64,000 bases of DNA from CBCPMX01 sp965120355 (GCA_965120355.1 CBCPMX010000099.1:6034-70033); one strand, 5' to 3'; positions 7,907-16,710 are shown, counted from the first letter of the stretch. Notes: a model not told the origin generated them from the sequence alone. Made by a program: numbers and translations.

Positions 7907-8449
7907 ATGACTTGGATAGAGGACGTGCGGGCAAAGTTTAAGCGGAAGAATCAAGTTTTGTTTGCAAAAGATTCGGAATTTTTACAGGATGTTTTACAAC
8001 TGCTTCAAGCGCAGAATCATCAGGCGACCGTCCTGTGGGCCTTTGACCTTGCTGCCGGGACCGTTGCGGAATTGGAAAGAGCATATCCGGAGGAGAGACG
8101 TCCGCGGGAAGCCTTGGAGGCGGCGCAGAATTGGGCGGCCGGGAAGTGCAAAATGCGGCTGGCGCAGCAAAAAATTTTAGCCTGCCACGCGTTTGCCAAA
8201 GAGACGTCCTCCAAAGAGGAGATTGCAATATGTCATGCCGTAGGGCAGGCGTGCGCCGTTGTGCATACCGCTGGACACGCAATTGGCTATCCCATATACG
8301 ACCTGACTGCGATTGTTTATAAATATGGGATAGATAATTGCGCAGCCGCAATTGAAGCGAGAAAGCAGATATACCTTGACAGACTGTTATATTGGAGCGC
8401 ACATTTGCACACATATCAAGGAGAATGGGCGGAATTTCTGCGTGAATAA
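7907..8449 (+). CDS. Putative immunity protein, Imm5-like
   Basis: A 180-residue, mostly helical soluble protein resembling the family annotated as putative immunity protein (Imm5-like). The pattern I recognise is WAFDLAAGTVAELERAYPEERRPREALEAAQNWAAGK at residues 45-81, then CHAVGQACAVVHTAGHAIGYPIYDL near residues 104-128. Such proteins neutralise toxins of polymorphic toxin systems, but no toxin gene is adjacent. The gene and its flanks (about 7830-8640) look richer in A+T than the neighbouring operons, and it sits inside an otherwise conserved housekeeping block, which suggests acquisition. The ribosome binding site is GGAAGG. Confidence 0.65.
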   Translation: MTWIEDVRAKFKRKNQVLFAKDSEFLQDVLQLLQAQNHQATVLWAFDLAAGTVAELERAYPEERRPREALEAAQNWAAGKCKMRLAQQKILACHAFAKETSSKEEIAICHAVGQACAVVHTAGHAIGYPIYDLTAIVYKYGIDNCAAAIEARKQIYLDRLLYWSAHLHTYQGEWAEFLRE

Positions 8450-8523
8450 TGTCCGGTTTCCGCTGATTGCTTACAGAGTATGCGCAAACCCGCAGATTCC
8501 CGCGATTTTTCCGCAAAAGAGGG

Positions 8524-8552
8524 TTTATTTTCTTGGGAAGATTGTTTATAAT
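8524..8552 (+). promoter_or_regulatory. Likely promoter of the nusB operon
   Basis: TTTATT (8524-8529) and a perfect TATAAT (8547-8552) with a 17-base spacer. The -35 box is weak. Confidence 0.5.
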
Positions 8553-8662
8553 GATTTCGACTGGACCTTGTTTGAAATCTGGAAATATGCCCAATGGCAA
8601 AGGGTTGTTTCGCCGGACAAACAGAGCCTGAAGTAACGCAAATGAATCGGAGGATTTGGAGT

Positions 8663-9106
8663 ATGACCAGAACGAACGCCAGGGAAATCGCGGTACATAT
8701 TGTCTTTGCCATGGAGTATACCGATGAGCTGCCGGAGGAAGTCCTGCCGGTTCGGTTTGAAGAGGAATACTACCGCCGTCTGGCTGAAGAGACGGAGGTC
8801 TATGAGGAGAAACCAGATCCGGCCTCTGAAAAATACATTGAAACAGTGGTTCGGGGCGTCTATGTCAAGCAGAAGGAATTGGACGGCTACATTGCAAAAT
8901 ACGCCATCGGCTGGAATTTGGACCGTATTTCCAAACTGGCGAAGGCGATTATGCGGGTGAGCATGTTCGAGATTCTGAATGTGGAAGACGTCAGCGCGGC
9001 AACTGCCATCAACGAGGCCGTGGAGCTGACACGGCGTTATGAAGACGAAGAGACGGTATCCTTTGTCAACGGCATTCTGGGCAGCTTTGTCCGCGGAGGG
9101 CTGTGA
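8663..9106 (+). CDS. nusB: Transcription antitermination factor NusB
   Basis: A 147-residue NusB domain protein that, with NusE (S10), binds boxA RNA and aids rRNA transcription. The signature ends are present: TRTNAREIAVHIVFAMEY at the N-terminus and the helical core KLAKAIMRVSMFEIL, then AINEAVELTRRYEDEETVSFVNGILGSF. I start at ATG 8663 because GGAGG and GGAG lie just upstream and the family begins there; an in-frame codon at 8594 would add 23 unrelated residues. The stop overlaps the next start (TGATG). Confidence 0.94.
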   Translation: MTRTNAREIAVHIVFAMEYTDELPEEVLPVRFEEEYYRRLAEETEVYEEKPDPASEKYIETVVRGVYVKQKELDGYIAKYAIGWNLDRISKLAKAIMRVSMFEILNVEDVSAATAINEAVELTRRYEDEETVSFVNGILGSFVRGGL

Positions 9107-10032
9107 TGGACTGCGTGGGGCTGGACACCAGCAATTACACCACCTCCGTGGCCCGGTTTGACGGCACGCAGGGGGTGAACAAGTCCCGGCTGCTGGACGT
9201 GCAGCCGGGGCAGCTGGGGCTGCGGCAGAGCGAAGCGCTGTTTGCCCATGTAAAACGGCTGCCGGAGATGGCCGCGGCCCTGTTTGGGGAGTCCGCCGGC
9301 CAGATCGGCGCAGTTGCCGCCAGCACCCGGCCGCGGGCAGTGGAAGGCTCCTATATGCCCTGTTTTTTAGCCGGGGCATCCCAGGGACAGGTGTTGGCAT
9401 CGGCGCTGGGTGTGCCGTTTTATGCCGTTTCCCACCAACAGGGCCATCTGGCGGCTGTGCTTTGGTCTGCGCAGCGGCTGGAGCTGTTGGGACGGCCCTT
9501 TTTGGCATGGCATTTGTCCGGTGGAACCACGGAGCTCCTGCTGGTGGAACCGGGGACGGACGGGCCTGACGCCCGCCGGATTGGAGGCACGACGGATTTG
9601 GCCGCAGGGCAGGTCATTGACCGCACCGGCAAGCTGCTGGGGCTGGGATTTCCCGCCGGCAAAGCCTTGGACGCCATGGCAGAAGGTATAGAAGGGGAAA
9701 AACCGTTCCCGGTAAAGCTGCGGGGGTTGGAGTTCTCTTTGTCTGGCGTGGAGAACCAGGTGCAGGCACTCCATGGCCGCGGCGCGCAGCCGGCTGTGGT
9801 GGCAGCTTTTGCACTGGATACGGTGACCGGCGCGGTACTGGCGGCGACAAAGGCCGCCAGAAAGGCGTATCCGGGACTGCCGGTGGTGTTTTCCGGAGGG
9901 GTGGCGTCCAACAGCCGCCTGCGGGTTCGGTGCGCTGCCCTGGAGCCTGTGTTTTCCGACCCGGCCTATGCCACAGACAACGCCATGGGCGTGGCGGTCC
10001 TGGGCTGGCTGCGAAAGGAGGGGGCGCTTTGA
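9106..10032 (+). CDS. TsaD-like (Kae1/Gcp family) paralogue
   Basis: A 308-residue actin-like ATPase-fold protein of the TsaD/Gcp family, formerly O-sialoglycoprotein endopeptidase. The metal ligand motif HQQGH and the C-terminal TDNAMGVAVLG (Asp ligand) are kept, as are the phosphate-loop strands HLSGGTTELLLVE and VFSGGVASNSRLR. The N-terminus, however, reads GLDTSNYTTSVA rather than GIETSCDETA of true TsaD, and the protein is some 30 residues shorter. Clostridia often carry this second copy beside xseA. Whether it makes t6A is unknown; I infer a divergent function. Confidence 0.8.
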   Translation: MDCVGLDTSNYTTSVARFDGTQGVNKSRLLDVQPGQLGLRQSEALFAHVKRLPEMAAALFGESAGQIGAVAASTRPRAVEGSYMPCFLAGASQGQVLASALGVPFYAVSHQQGHLAAVLWSAQRLELLGRPFLAWHLSGGTTELLLVEPGTDGPDARRIGGTTDLAAGQVIDRTGKLLGLGFPAGKALDAMAEGIEGEKPFPVKLRGLEFSLSGVENQVQALHGRGAQPAVVAAFALDTVTGAVLAATKAARKAYPGLPVVFSGGVASNSRLRVRCAALEPVFSDPAYATDNAMGVAVLGWLRKEGAL

Positions 10033-11261
10033 CCCGCAATTCGGCCATGGAGGCCATGACGGTCTCCCAGCTCAACAGCTATATCCAGAATCTGATGGAT
10101 CAGGATGCGCGGTTGGGCGCGGTCTGCGTCCGCGGCGAGCTGAGCAATTATAAGGTCTATCCCTCCGGCCATCACTACTTCACCCTAAAGGATAGCGGCG
10201 GCGCGCTGAAATGCGTCATGTTCCGTTCCAGCGCCCAGCGCCTGCGGTTCCGGCCGGAGAGCGGTATGCAGGTGGTGGCCATGGGGCGGGTGACGGTCTA
10301 CCCCCGGGACGGACAGCATCAGCTCTACTGTACGGCCCTTCTGGCCGATGGGGTAGGAGATCTGTACGTTGCCTTTGAACAGCTGAAGGAAAAGCTGTAT
10401 GCCGAGGGGCTGTTCGACCAGAGCCATAAAAAGCCGCTGCCCGCTTATCCCCATACGGTGGCCATCATCACCTCCGGCGCGGGCGCGGCGGTCCATGATA
10501 TGCTGCGGATTTTGGGAAAACGGTACCCGCTGAGCAAGGTGAAGATTCTGCCGGTGCAGGTGCAGGGGACGGAGGCCCCGGCACAAATTGCAGGAGCCCT
10601 GCGGTATGTGAACCGATTTCAGCTGGCGAACGTCATTTTGTGCGGGCGGGGCGGCGGCTCCATGGAGGATCTGTGGGCCTTCAACGACGAACGGGTGGCG
10701 CGGGCCATCTATGCCTCGGAAATCCCGGTGATCTCAGCCGTGGGGCATGAGCCGGATGTGACCATTGCCGACTTTGTGGCCGACGTGCGGGCCGCCACGC
10801 CTTCCAACGGCGCGGAGCTTGCGGCGCCGGACCAGGACGAACTGCGGCTTCAGCTGGACCATTTGCAAAGCCGGATGTACGAGGCTCTGACCCGGAAGTT
10901 GAAGCTTTGCCGGCAGCGGCTGGAGACGCTCCGGAAGAACCCGGCGCTGGAAGGGCCGGAGGTCTATGTGGTCCAGCGGCGGTCGGCGCTGGAACATCAG
11001 AAGGCGGCTCTGCGCTACACAATGGAGGCCATTTTGGCTGCCCACAAGCAGCGGCTTGGACAGGCTGCTGCATCCCTGGACGCCATGAGTCCGTTAAAGG
11101 TGCTGGGCCGCGGCTATGGCATGCTGCTGTGTGATGGAAATGTGATCCGTTCTGTGTCACAGGTGCAGCCGGGAGACACCATCACCGCCCGGTTGGGCGA
11201 CGGTGCGCTTCGCGCCACCGTGGAAGAAGTTATGGAGGAACAACATGCGAGAGGAAAATGA
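10029..11261 (+). CDS. xseA: Exodeoxyribonuclease VII large subunit
   Basis: Large subunit of exonuclease VII, which degrades single-stranded DNA. In order: an N-terminal OB-fold (residues about 5-105, SQLNSYIQNLM through YCTALLADGVGDL), then the catalytic domain with VAIITSGAGAAVHDM, GRGGGSMEDLWAFNDE and PVISAVGHEPDVTIADFVADVRAATPSNGAEL, then a coiled-coil C-terminus. I chose the TTG at 10029, giving 410 residues, because AAGGAGG lies 7 bases upstream and TTGA overlaps the previous stop; ATG 10047 is the alternative. Confidence 0.94.
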   Translation: MTRNSAMEAMTVSQLNSYIQNLMDQDARLGAVCVRGELSNYKVYPSGHHYFTLKDSGGALKCVMFRSSAQRLRFRPESGMQVVAMGRVTVYPRDGQHQLYCTALLADGVGDLYVAFEQLKEKLYAEGLFDQSHKKPLPAYPHTVAIITSGAGAAVHDMLRILGKRYPLSKVKILPVQVQGTEAPAQIAGALRYVNRFQLANVILCGRGGGSMEDLWAFNDERVARAIYASEIPVISAVGHEPDVTIADFVADVRAATPSNGAELAAPDQDELRLQLDHLQSRMYEALTRKLKLCRQRLETLRKNPALEGPEVYVVQRRSALEHQKAALRYTMEAILAAHKQRLGQAAASLDAMSPLKVLGRGYGMLLCDGNVIRSVSQVQPGDTITARLGDGALRATVEEVMEEQHARGK

Positions 11262-11484
11262 GCAGTCAGTCAAATTTGAAGCGTCCATGCAGCGGCTGGA
11301 GGAAATTGTCCGCGTCCTGGAAAAGGGCGAAGCGCCACTGGAGGACTCGTTAAAGCTCTTTGAAGAGGGGACGGGGCTGGTGAACCGGTGCGCGGCGATG
11401 CTGGATCAGGCGGAGCTGCAGGTGATCCAGCTCATGAAACAGCCTGACGGCACCCCGGCGGAGGTGGAATTTGACCATGCCTGA
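11245..11484 (+). CDS. xseB: Exodeoxyribonuclease VII small subunit
   Basis: A 79-residue helical-hairpin protein that assembles with XseA. The diagnostic core FEASMQRLEEIVRVLEKGEAPLEDSLKLFEEGTGLVNRC spans residues 9-47. GGAGG at 11233-11237 fixes the start inside the end of xseA. Its last codons overlap the ispA start. Confidence 0.95.
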   Translation: MREENEQSVKFEASMQRLEEIVRVLEKGEAPLEDSLKLFEEGTGLVNRCAAMLDQAELQVIQLMKQPDGTPAEVEFDHA

Positions 11485-12367
11485 TTGGAACACACGCTTG
11501 GAACACGACCGGCAGCTGATCGAGGATGAGCTGGCGGCGTATTTCACCAAGGAGCTGCCGCAAAAGCGGCTCTTTGAAGCCATGCGGTATAGCCTGCTGG
11601 CCGGCGGCAAACGGATTCGGCCGGTGCTGACGCTGGAGTTTTGCCGCCTGTGCGGCGGCGAACCAGCACAGGCGCTGCCCTTTGCCTGTGCTGTGGAAAT
11701 GGTCCACACCTATAGCTTGATTCATGATGACTTGCCCTGTATGGATGACGATGATCTGCGCCGTGGACGGCCCACCAATCACAAGATGTTCGGCGAGGCC
11801 AATGCGGTGCTGGCTGGCGACGGCCTGTTGACGGCGGCGTTTTCTGCCCTGGCTGCGGCGGAGCTGCCGCCCCATGTCATTGCCGCGGCGGTGCGGGAGC
11901 TGGCCAATGCCGCCGGAGAGGAAGGCATGGTGGGCGGCCAGGTGCTGGACATGGACGGGGAGGGAAAGCCCCAGACCATGAAAAGCCTGTATACCCTTCA
12001 TGGGCTTAAGACTGGGGCGCTGATCCGCGCCGCCTGCACCCTGGGCGTGCTGGCCGCGGACTGTTCGGATAGGCGGGCGCAGACGTGGCAGCTGGCCGCC
12101 GCGAGAACCTATGCTGCCGGTCTGGGCATGGCATTTCAGATCTGTGACGACGTGCTGGACGCTGTAGGCGACTCGGAGAAGCTGGGCAAATCCGTCGGCT
12201 CCGATGCCGCGGCAGAAAAGTGCACCTTTGTGACGCTGCTGGGCGTGGATGGCAGTCTGGCCCTGGCACGGCAGGAGACAGAAGCGGCGGTGGCTGCGTT
12301 GCACGGATTGGGCGACACGGCGTTTTTAGAGAAGCTGGCAATGTCACTGCTGGAGCGCGACCGCTGA
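11477..12367 (+). CDS. ispA: Farnesyl diphosphate synthase (polyprenyl synthetase)
   Basis: A 296-residue trans-prenyltransferase that condenses IPP with DMAPP and GPP to give FPP. The first Asp-rich motif is LIHDDLPCMDDDDLRRGRPTNHK near residues 80-102 and the second is FQICDDVLDAVGD near residue 220. GKRIRPVL near residue 45 is the IPP-binding motif. GGAGGTGG precedes the ATG. It sits directly before dxs, so isoprenoid precursor supply and chain elongation genes are together. A GNAT remnant is fused to the region right after its stop. Confidence 0.94.
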   Translation: MPDWNTRLEHDRQLIEDELAAYFTKELPQKRLFEAMRYSLLAGGKRIRPVLTLEFCRLCGGEPAQALPFACAVEMVHTYSLIHDDLPCMDDDDLRRGRPTNHKMFGEANAVLAGDGLLTAAFSALAAAELPPHVIAAAVRELANAAGEEGMVGGQVLDMDGEGKPQTMKSLYTLHGLKTGALIRAACTLGVLAADCSDRRAQTWQLAAARTYAAGLGMAFQICDDVLDAVGDSEKLGKSVGSDAAAEKCTFVTLLGVDGSLALARQETEAAVAALHGLGDTAFLEKLAMSLLERDR

Positions 12368-12617
12368 GGGACTGGCGGCTCTGCGTCTGGTGCTGCCGGT
12401 GGCGGCATACCACGGGATGCAGCGACTGCTTCTGACCTGCCGCCAATCCAACGCTGCATCTAGACGGATCATTGAACTGGCTGGTGGAAAGCTGCTGGAA
12501 ACCGTCGTGCCGCTCCAGGACTATTTTGGCTGGTATGAGAGCATAGGGCCTCAGTGTATTTATACGCTGGATGTGAGTGGGAAATCCGCCGGAGACAGCG
12601 GGATCTCCAATGCATAA
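12366..12617 (+). pseudogene. Remnant of a GNAT acetyltransferase (C-terminal part only)
   Basis: In the frame beginning at 12366 the DNA reads EGLAALRLVLPVAAYHGMQR, continuing through LLTCRQSNAASRRIIELAGGKL and ending at a stop at 12615-12617. This matches the C-terminal half of GNAT acetyltransferases (acetyl-CoA loop helix, then the N-x-A-S-x-x-x-I-x-x-x-G-G strand-helix). The homology begins abruptly at the ispA stop, and no start codon, ribosome binding site or N-terminal half is present. I read it as a 5'-truncated gene remnant. Confidence 0.7.
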
Positions 12618-12621
12618 ATAC

Positions 12622-12650
12622 TTGTATATATTCATTTCATATGTTATAAT
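12622..12650 (+). promoter_or_regulatory. Sigma-A promoter of dxs
   Basis: TTGTAT (12622-12627) and perfect TATAAT (12645-12650) with a 17-base spacer. The resulting leader of about 80 bases contains an inverted repeat GCAGGCCGC/GCGGCCTGC at 12699-12718 of unknown role. Confidence 0.75.
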
Positions 12651-12738
12651 AAAATTTGCGCCGAAAAGCCGAGGGGTTTTGCAATGCGCGGAAGTATCGC
12701 AGGCCGCTGGCGGCCTGCTATGACGGGTTGTGTAGAGC

Positions 12739-14586
12739 TTGAATCGATTGGATCAATATCGTGGCAGGGAGGATTTGCTGCGGCTGACCGGGGAAGAACA
12801 GGATGCCTTCTGTGCGGAGATTCGCCGGTTTCTGGTGGAGAACGTGGGCCGCACCGGTGGTCATCTGGCATCCAACCTGGGTATTGTGGAGCTGACTGTA
12901 GCTCTTCATAAGGTATTTGACTTTGAAAAGGACCGGCTGGTCTTTGATGTGGGACACCAGTCCTATGTTCATAAGCTGCTCACCGGACGGAAGGATCAGT
13001 TTCCTACGCTGCGCCAGTTTGGCGGAATGGCGGGCTTCCCCAAGCCGTCGGAGAGCAATACGGACGCATTCATTGCCGGACATGCCTCCAATTCGGTCTC
13101 TGTGGCCCTGGGCATGGCCCGGGCACGGACCCTGCAAAATGAGAAATACAGCGTTGTGGCGCTGTTGGGCGACGGCGCCATGACCGGCGGCCTCAGCTAT
13201 GAGGGCCTCAGCAATGCCGGGCAGAGCGGCGAGCCGCTGATTGTGATCCTCAATGACAATGGCATGTCTATTTCCCAAAATGTGGGCGGCATCTCCCGCT
13301 ATCTGGCCCACCTGCGCCTGAAGCCCCACTATTTTCGCCTGAAAAAGGCGTACCGCAGCTTTACGGCCCGGGTGCCCGGCGGCAAAAAGCTGTATGATTT
13401 TACCCACCGGCTGAAAAAGCGGGTAAAAAACGCCTTCCTCGGCAGCACCATGTTCGAGGAGATGGGCTTTACGTATCTTGGCCCGGTGGACGGGCACGAT
13501 GTGGACCGGCTGTGCTATCTGCTGCGGTGGGCCAGGGAATTGAACTGTCCAGTGCTGCTCCATGTGTCCACAGTGAAGGGGAAAGGCTATTCGTATGCCG
13601 AGCAGAATCCCAATGCCTTCCACGGCGTGGGCCTCTTTGACCCGGCCACAGGCCGTATTCAGAGCAGCGGCAAGCCCAGTTTCAGCCAGGTCATGGGCCG
13701 TACGCTGGTGCAGCTTGGGAAAGAACATAAAAACCTGTGCGCCATTACAGCGGCGATGACTTCCGGCACGGGTCTGGACATGTTTGCCGACACATATCTG
13801 CGGCGGTTTTACGACGTGGGCATCGCAGAGGGCCACGCGGTGACAATGGCGGCGGGCCTGGCCAAACAGGGAATGCTGCCGGTGGTGGCCATTTATTCCA
13901 CCTTCCTGCAGCGGGCCTATGACATGCTGATTCACGACGTGGCCATTTTGGGGCTGCATGTGGTGGTGTGCGTGGACCGGGCCGGTTTGGTGGGGGAAGA
14001 TGGCGAGACGCATCACGGGCAGTTCGATGTGGGCTATCTGCGCCAGCTGCCGAATTTCAAAATTTTTTGCCCTGCCACGTTGGAACAGCTCCAGCAGATG
14101 CTTCGCCAGGCGGTGGAGCAGGAGACGGGGCCGGTGGCCATTCGTTACCCCCGCGGCGGCGAGGGGAAATTGACAGGGCTGTTTCCGTCCCCGATACTGC
14201 GGGAAGGGCGCGATGTGACGCTGGTTTCCTATGGCGTTTACTGCAATCAGCTGCTGGACGCGTCGGAACTTTTGGCGGAACACGGCGTGGAGGCGGAGGT
14301 GATCTGCCTGCCGCAGATCAAGCCTTTGGATACCTCGCTGGTGGCCGAATCTGTCCGGAAGACCGGGTTTTTGCTGGTGGCGGAGGATACGGTGGAGGCC
14401 GGCTGCGTGGGGCAGGCCCTGATCAGTCAACTGGCCCAGCAGGGTGTGACCGGCGTCCTGCGTACGCGGAATCTGGGCGACCGGTTTATTTCCCATGGCG
14501 CCATACAAACATTGTATCGGGACTGCGGGCTGGATGCGGAAAGCCTGTGCCGGATGGTACTGGAGGTGCGGGACCGTGAAAAATAA
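12739..14586 (+). CDS. dxs: 1-deoxy-D-xylulose-5-phosphate synthase
   Basis: Thiamine-diphosphate enzyme that condenses pyruvate and glyceraldehyde 3-phosphate, the first step of the MEP isoprenoid pathway. The 615-residue chain shows RTGGHLASNLGIVELTVALH (residues about 36-55), the thiamine-diphosphate motif GDGAMTGGLSYEGLSNAG with its NDNGMSIS end, and the transketolase-like domain with YSTFLQRAYDMLIHDVA. The start is uncertain: TTG 12739 aligns with the family N-terminus but has only a weak ribosome binding site, and TTG 12748 is possible. Its end overlaps tlyA. Confidence 0.93.
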   Translation: MNRLDQYRGREDLLRLTGEEQDAFCAEIRRFLVENVGRTGGHLASNLGIVELTVALHKVFDFEKDRLVFDVGHQSYVHKLLTGRKDQFPTLRQFGGMAGFPKPSESNTDAFIAGHASNSVSVALGMARARTLQNEKYSVVALLGDGAMTGGLSYEGLSNAGQSGEPLIVILNDNGMSISQNVGGISRYLAHLRLKPHYFRLKKAYRSFTARVPGGKKLYDFTHRLKKRVKNAFLGSTMFEEMGFTYLGPVDGHDVDRLCYLLRWARELNCPVLLHVSTVKGKGYSYAEQNPNAFHGVGLFDPATGRIQSSGKPSFSQVMGRTLVQLGKEHKNLCAITAAMTSGTGLDMFADTYLRRFYDVGIAEGHAVTMAAGLAKQGMLPVVAIYSTFLQRAYDMLIHDVAILGLHVVVCVDRAGLVGEDGETHHGQFDVGYLRQLPNFKIFCPATLEQLQQMLRQAVEQETGPVAIRYPRGGEGKLTGLFPSPILREGRDVTLVSYGVYCNQLLDASELLAEHGVEAEVICLPQIKPLDTSLVAESVRKTGFLLVAEDTVEAGCVGQALISQLAQQGVTGVLRTRNLGDRFISHGAIQTLYRDCGLDAESLCRMVLEVRDREK

Positions 14587-15388
14587 AGAACGGCTGGATG
14601 TGCTTCTGGTGGAAAAGGGGCTGGCGGAGACGCGCTCCAAGGCACAGGCTACCATTATGAGCGGCAACGTCTATGTGGCCGGCCAGCGGGTGGATAAGCC
14701 AGGCACCAATGTAGACCGGGAAGCCGAAATTGAGATCCGCGGCGCCCACTGTCCGTATGTCAGTCGCGGCGGACTGAAGCTGGAAAAGGCGCTGCGCGAT
14801 TTTGGCGTGGATCCCACTGGCTGGGTGTGCAGCGATTCCGGCGCATCCACTGGCGGATTTACGGACTGCCTGCTGCAAAAAGGGGCCAGCCACGTCTATG
14901 CCATCGATGTGGGCTATGGGCAGCTGGCCTGGTCCATTCGGCAGGATCCCCGGGTGACTGTGATGGAGCGGACCAACATCCGGTATGTGAAGCCGGAGGA
15001 CATTGGCCAGCCCCTGGATCTGTCGGTCATCGACGTGTCGTTTATCTCTTTGAAGCTGGTGCTGCCGGCCATCCGGCAGCTGCTCAAACCCACCGGGCAG
15101 GTGCTGTGCCTGATCAAACCGCAGTTCGAGGCTGGCAAAGAGCTGGTGGGCAAAAAAGGGGTCGTCCGCGATCCGGCGGTTCACCGGCTGGTGCTGGAGA
15201 CGGCGGTGGAAACCTTTCACCAGCTGGGCTTCTGCATCCTGGGCTTGACCTTTTCGCCGGTGAAAGGCCCGGAGGGCAACATTGAGTTTCTGGGGCATCT
15301 GACGCTGGAACCGCGTTCGGAGCAGGTGCCGGACATTGCGGCGCTGGTGGCCCAAGCTCATGAGACACTGAGGGGGAGCGCAGAGTGA
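14576..15388 (+). CDS. tlyA: TlyA-family rRNA (cytidine-2'-O)-methyltransferase
   Basis: A 270-residue protein with an N-terminal S4 RNA-binding domain (LDVLLVEKGLAETRSKAQATI, residues about 6-65) and a C-terminal FtsJ/RrmJ-type methyltransferase domain (SDSGASTGGFTDCLLQKGA with the SAM-binding loop; then VDVSFISLKLVLPAI). Homologues 2'-O-methylate 16S and 23S rRNA and were once called haemolysins. The GTG at 14576 has GGAGGTG 7 bases upstream and lies inside the end of dxs, indicating coupling. It is followed by nadK as in other Firmicutes. Confidence 0.92.
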   Translation: MKNKERLDVLLVEKGLAETRSKAQATIMSGNVYVAGQRVDKPGTNVDREAEIEIRGAHCPYVSRGGLKLEKALRDFGVDPTGWVCSDSGASTGGFTDCLLQKGASHVYAIDVGYGQLAWSIRQDPRVTVMERTNIRYVKPEDIGQPLDLSVIDVSFISLKLVLPAIRQLLKPTGQVLCLIKPQFEAGKELVGKKGVVRDPAVHRLVLETAVETFHQLGFCILGLTFSPVKGPEGNIEFLGHLTLEPRSEQVPDIAALVAQAHETLRGSAE

Positions 15389-16248
15389 AGAAATTTATTC
15401 TATCGCCAAATCCATATCGGGACAAAGGCTTTCGCTCTGCGTTGGCAGCGGAGAAGATCCTGCAGCAGGCCGGCGTCCAAACCCGTATCTGTCTGCCGTT
15501 TATGGTGGATAAGAATTTTGAACTGCCGCCTCACCTGCGGCTGTGCGATTTAAATAAGGAGCTGCCAGGAGCGGACATGTTGGTCTGTTTCGGCGGGGAT
15601 GGGACGATTCTCCATGCTTCCAAGTTGGCTACGGACAACCATGTACCCATCCTCAGCGTCAACGTGGGGACCATGGGATTTATGGCCGAACTGGAGACCA
15701 AAGAACTGCATCTGCTGGAACGGGTTGTGGCCGGACAGTACCGTCTGGATGCGCGGATGATGCTGGATGTGACGGTGCTGCGGGGCGGCCACCAGATCTA
15801 TGAAGACTGCGCGCTGAACGACGCGGTGGTCAGCAAGGGAGCTGTGGCGCGGGTAGTGCAGATGAACGTCAGCTGCGACGATGTAGAGGTCTATAACCTC
15901 TCCGGAGACGGCGTCATTATCTCCACGCCCACCGGTTCCACCGGGTATTCCATGTCTGCCAGCGGGCCCATTGTGGAGCCGGAGTCCCAGAATATCATTG
16001 TCACACCGATCTGTGTCCATGCGCTGCAGAGCCGTTCCATTGTCCTTTCAGAGCAGCGGGTGGTGACTGTGAAGGTCGGAAAGACCGGCCGGAAGAACGC
16101 CTATTTGACTGTGGACGGCGGCCGTGCCGTCCGGCTGGAACCGGGAGATGTGGTTCGCGCCGTCAAGTCCCCAAAGGTGACGGAGCTGGTCCGGGTCAAA
16201 GATTCCACGTTTTTTGATGTGGTGAATCTCAAATTCAAAAACAAGTGA
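15385..16248 (+). CDS. nadK: NAD kinase
   Basis: Phosphorylates NAD to NADP, using ATP or polyphosphate. The 287-residue chain carries the GGDGT motif (LVCFGGDGTILHASKLA, near residue 70), the NVGTMGFMAELE strand and the substrate loop ISTPTGSTGYSMSASGP near residue 180. It starts with GTG overlapping the tlyA stop (GTGA), preceded by GGGGGAG. Neighbours tlyA and argR match the standard Firmicutes order. Confidence 0.95.
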   Translation: MKKFILSPNPYRDKGFRSALAAEKILQQAGVQTRICLPFMVDKNFELPPHLRLCDLNKELPGADMLVCFGGDGTILHASKLATDNHVPILSVNVGTMGFMAELETKELHLLERVVAGQYRLDARMMLDVTVLRGGHQIYEDCALNDAVVSKGAVARVVQMNVSCDDVEVYNLSGDGVIISTPTGSTGYSMSASGPIVEPESQNIIVTPICVHALQSRSIVLSEQRVVTVKVGKTGRKNAYLTVDGGRAVRLEPGDVVRAVKSPKVTELVRVKDSTFFDVVNLKFKNK

Positions 16249-16257
16249 GGTGTCTGT

Positions 16258-16710
16258 ATGAAAATGCAGCGGCAAGCAAAGATTCTGGAACTGATTGAGC
16301 AGCAGGACATCGAAACCCAGGAACAACTGCAAAAGGCATTGCAGGAAAATGGCTTTGCATGTACGCAGGCGACGATCTCCAGAGATATTAAGGAACTTCG
16401 CATTGTCAAGGAACTGGGACACAACGGCACCTACCGGTATGCCCTGTCCATGAAGGAGACGGCGGGAACATTTTCCACCCGCCTGAATTCGATTTTTCGG
16501 GAGTGCGTGACCAGCTATGACCATGCCCAGAACCTGGTGGTCATCAAGACGCTGCCGGGGCTGGCGGATGCGGCGTGCTTGGCCATCGATTCCATGAATC
16601 TGCCCGGCGCGGTGGGGACGCTGGCCGGAGATGACACAGGTCTGATTATTATGCGCGACAACGCCGCCGCCGCTGCGTTTTGTGCAGAGATTAAATCCAT
16701 GGTCAATTAG
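16258..16710 (+). CDS. argR: Arginine repressor ArgR
   Basis: A 150-residue repressor of arginine metabolism. The N-terminal winged helix-turn-helix includes QEQLQKALQENGFACTQATISRDIKELRIVK (residues about 21-51). The C-terminal hexamerisation and arginine-binding domain includes LPGLADAACLAIDSM and TLAGDDTGLIIM, with the conserved Asp pair near residue 126. No arg biosynthesis gene is in the window; the location between nadK and recN is the conserved one. Confidence 0.95.
   Translation: MKMQRQAKILELIEQQDIETQEQLQKALQENGFACTQATISRDIKELRIVKELGHNGTYRYALSMKETAGTFSTRLNSIFRECVTSYDHAQNLVVIKTLPGLADAACLAIDSMNLPGAVGTLAGDDTGLIIMRDNAAAAAFCAEIKSMVN

Noticed and set aside
12718..14667. A 649-codon open frame on the minus strand opposite dxs
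   Set aside because: It has no ribosome binding site and no known domain, and the plus strand encodes an unmistakable Dxs. Long antisense frames are usual in GC-rich codons.
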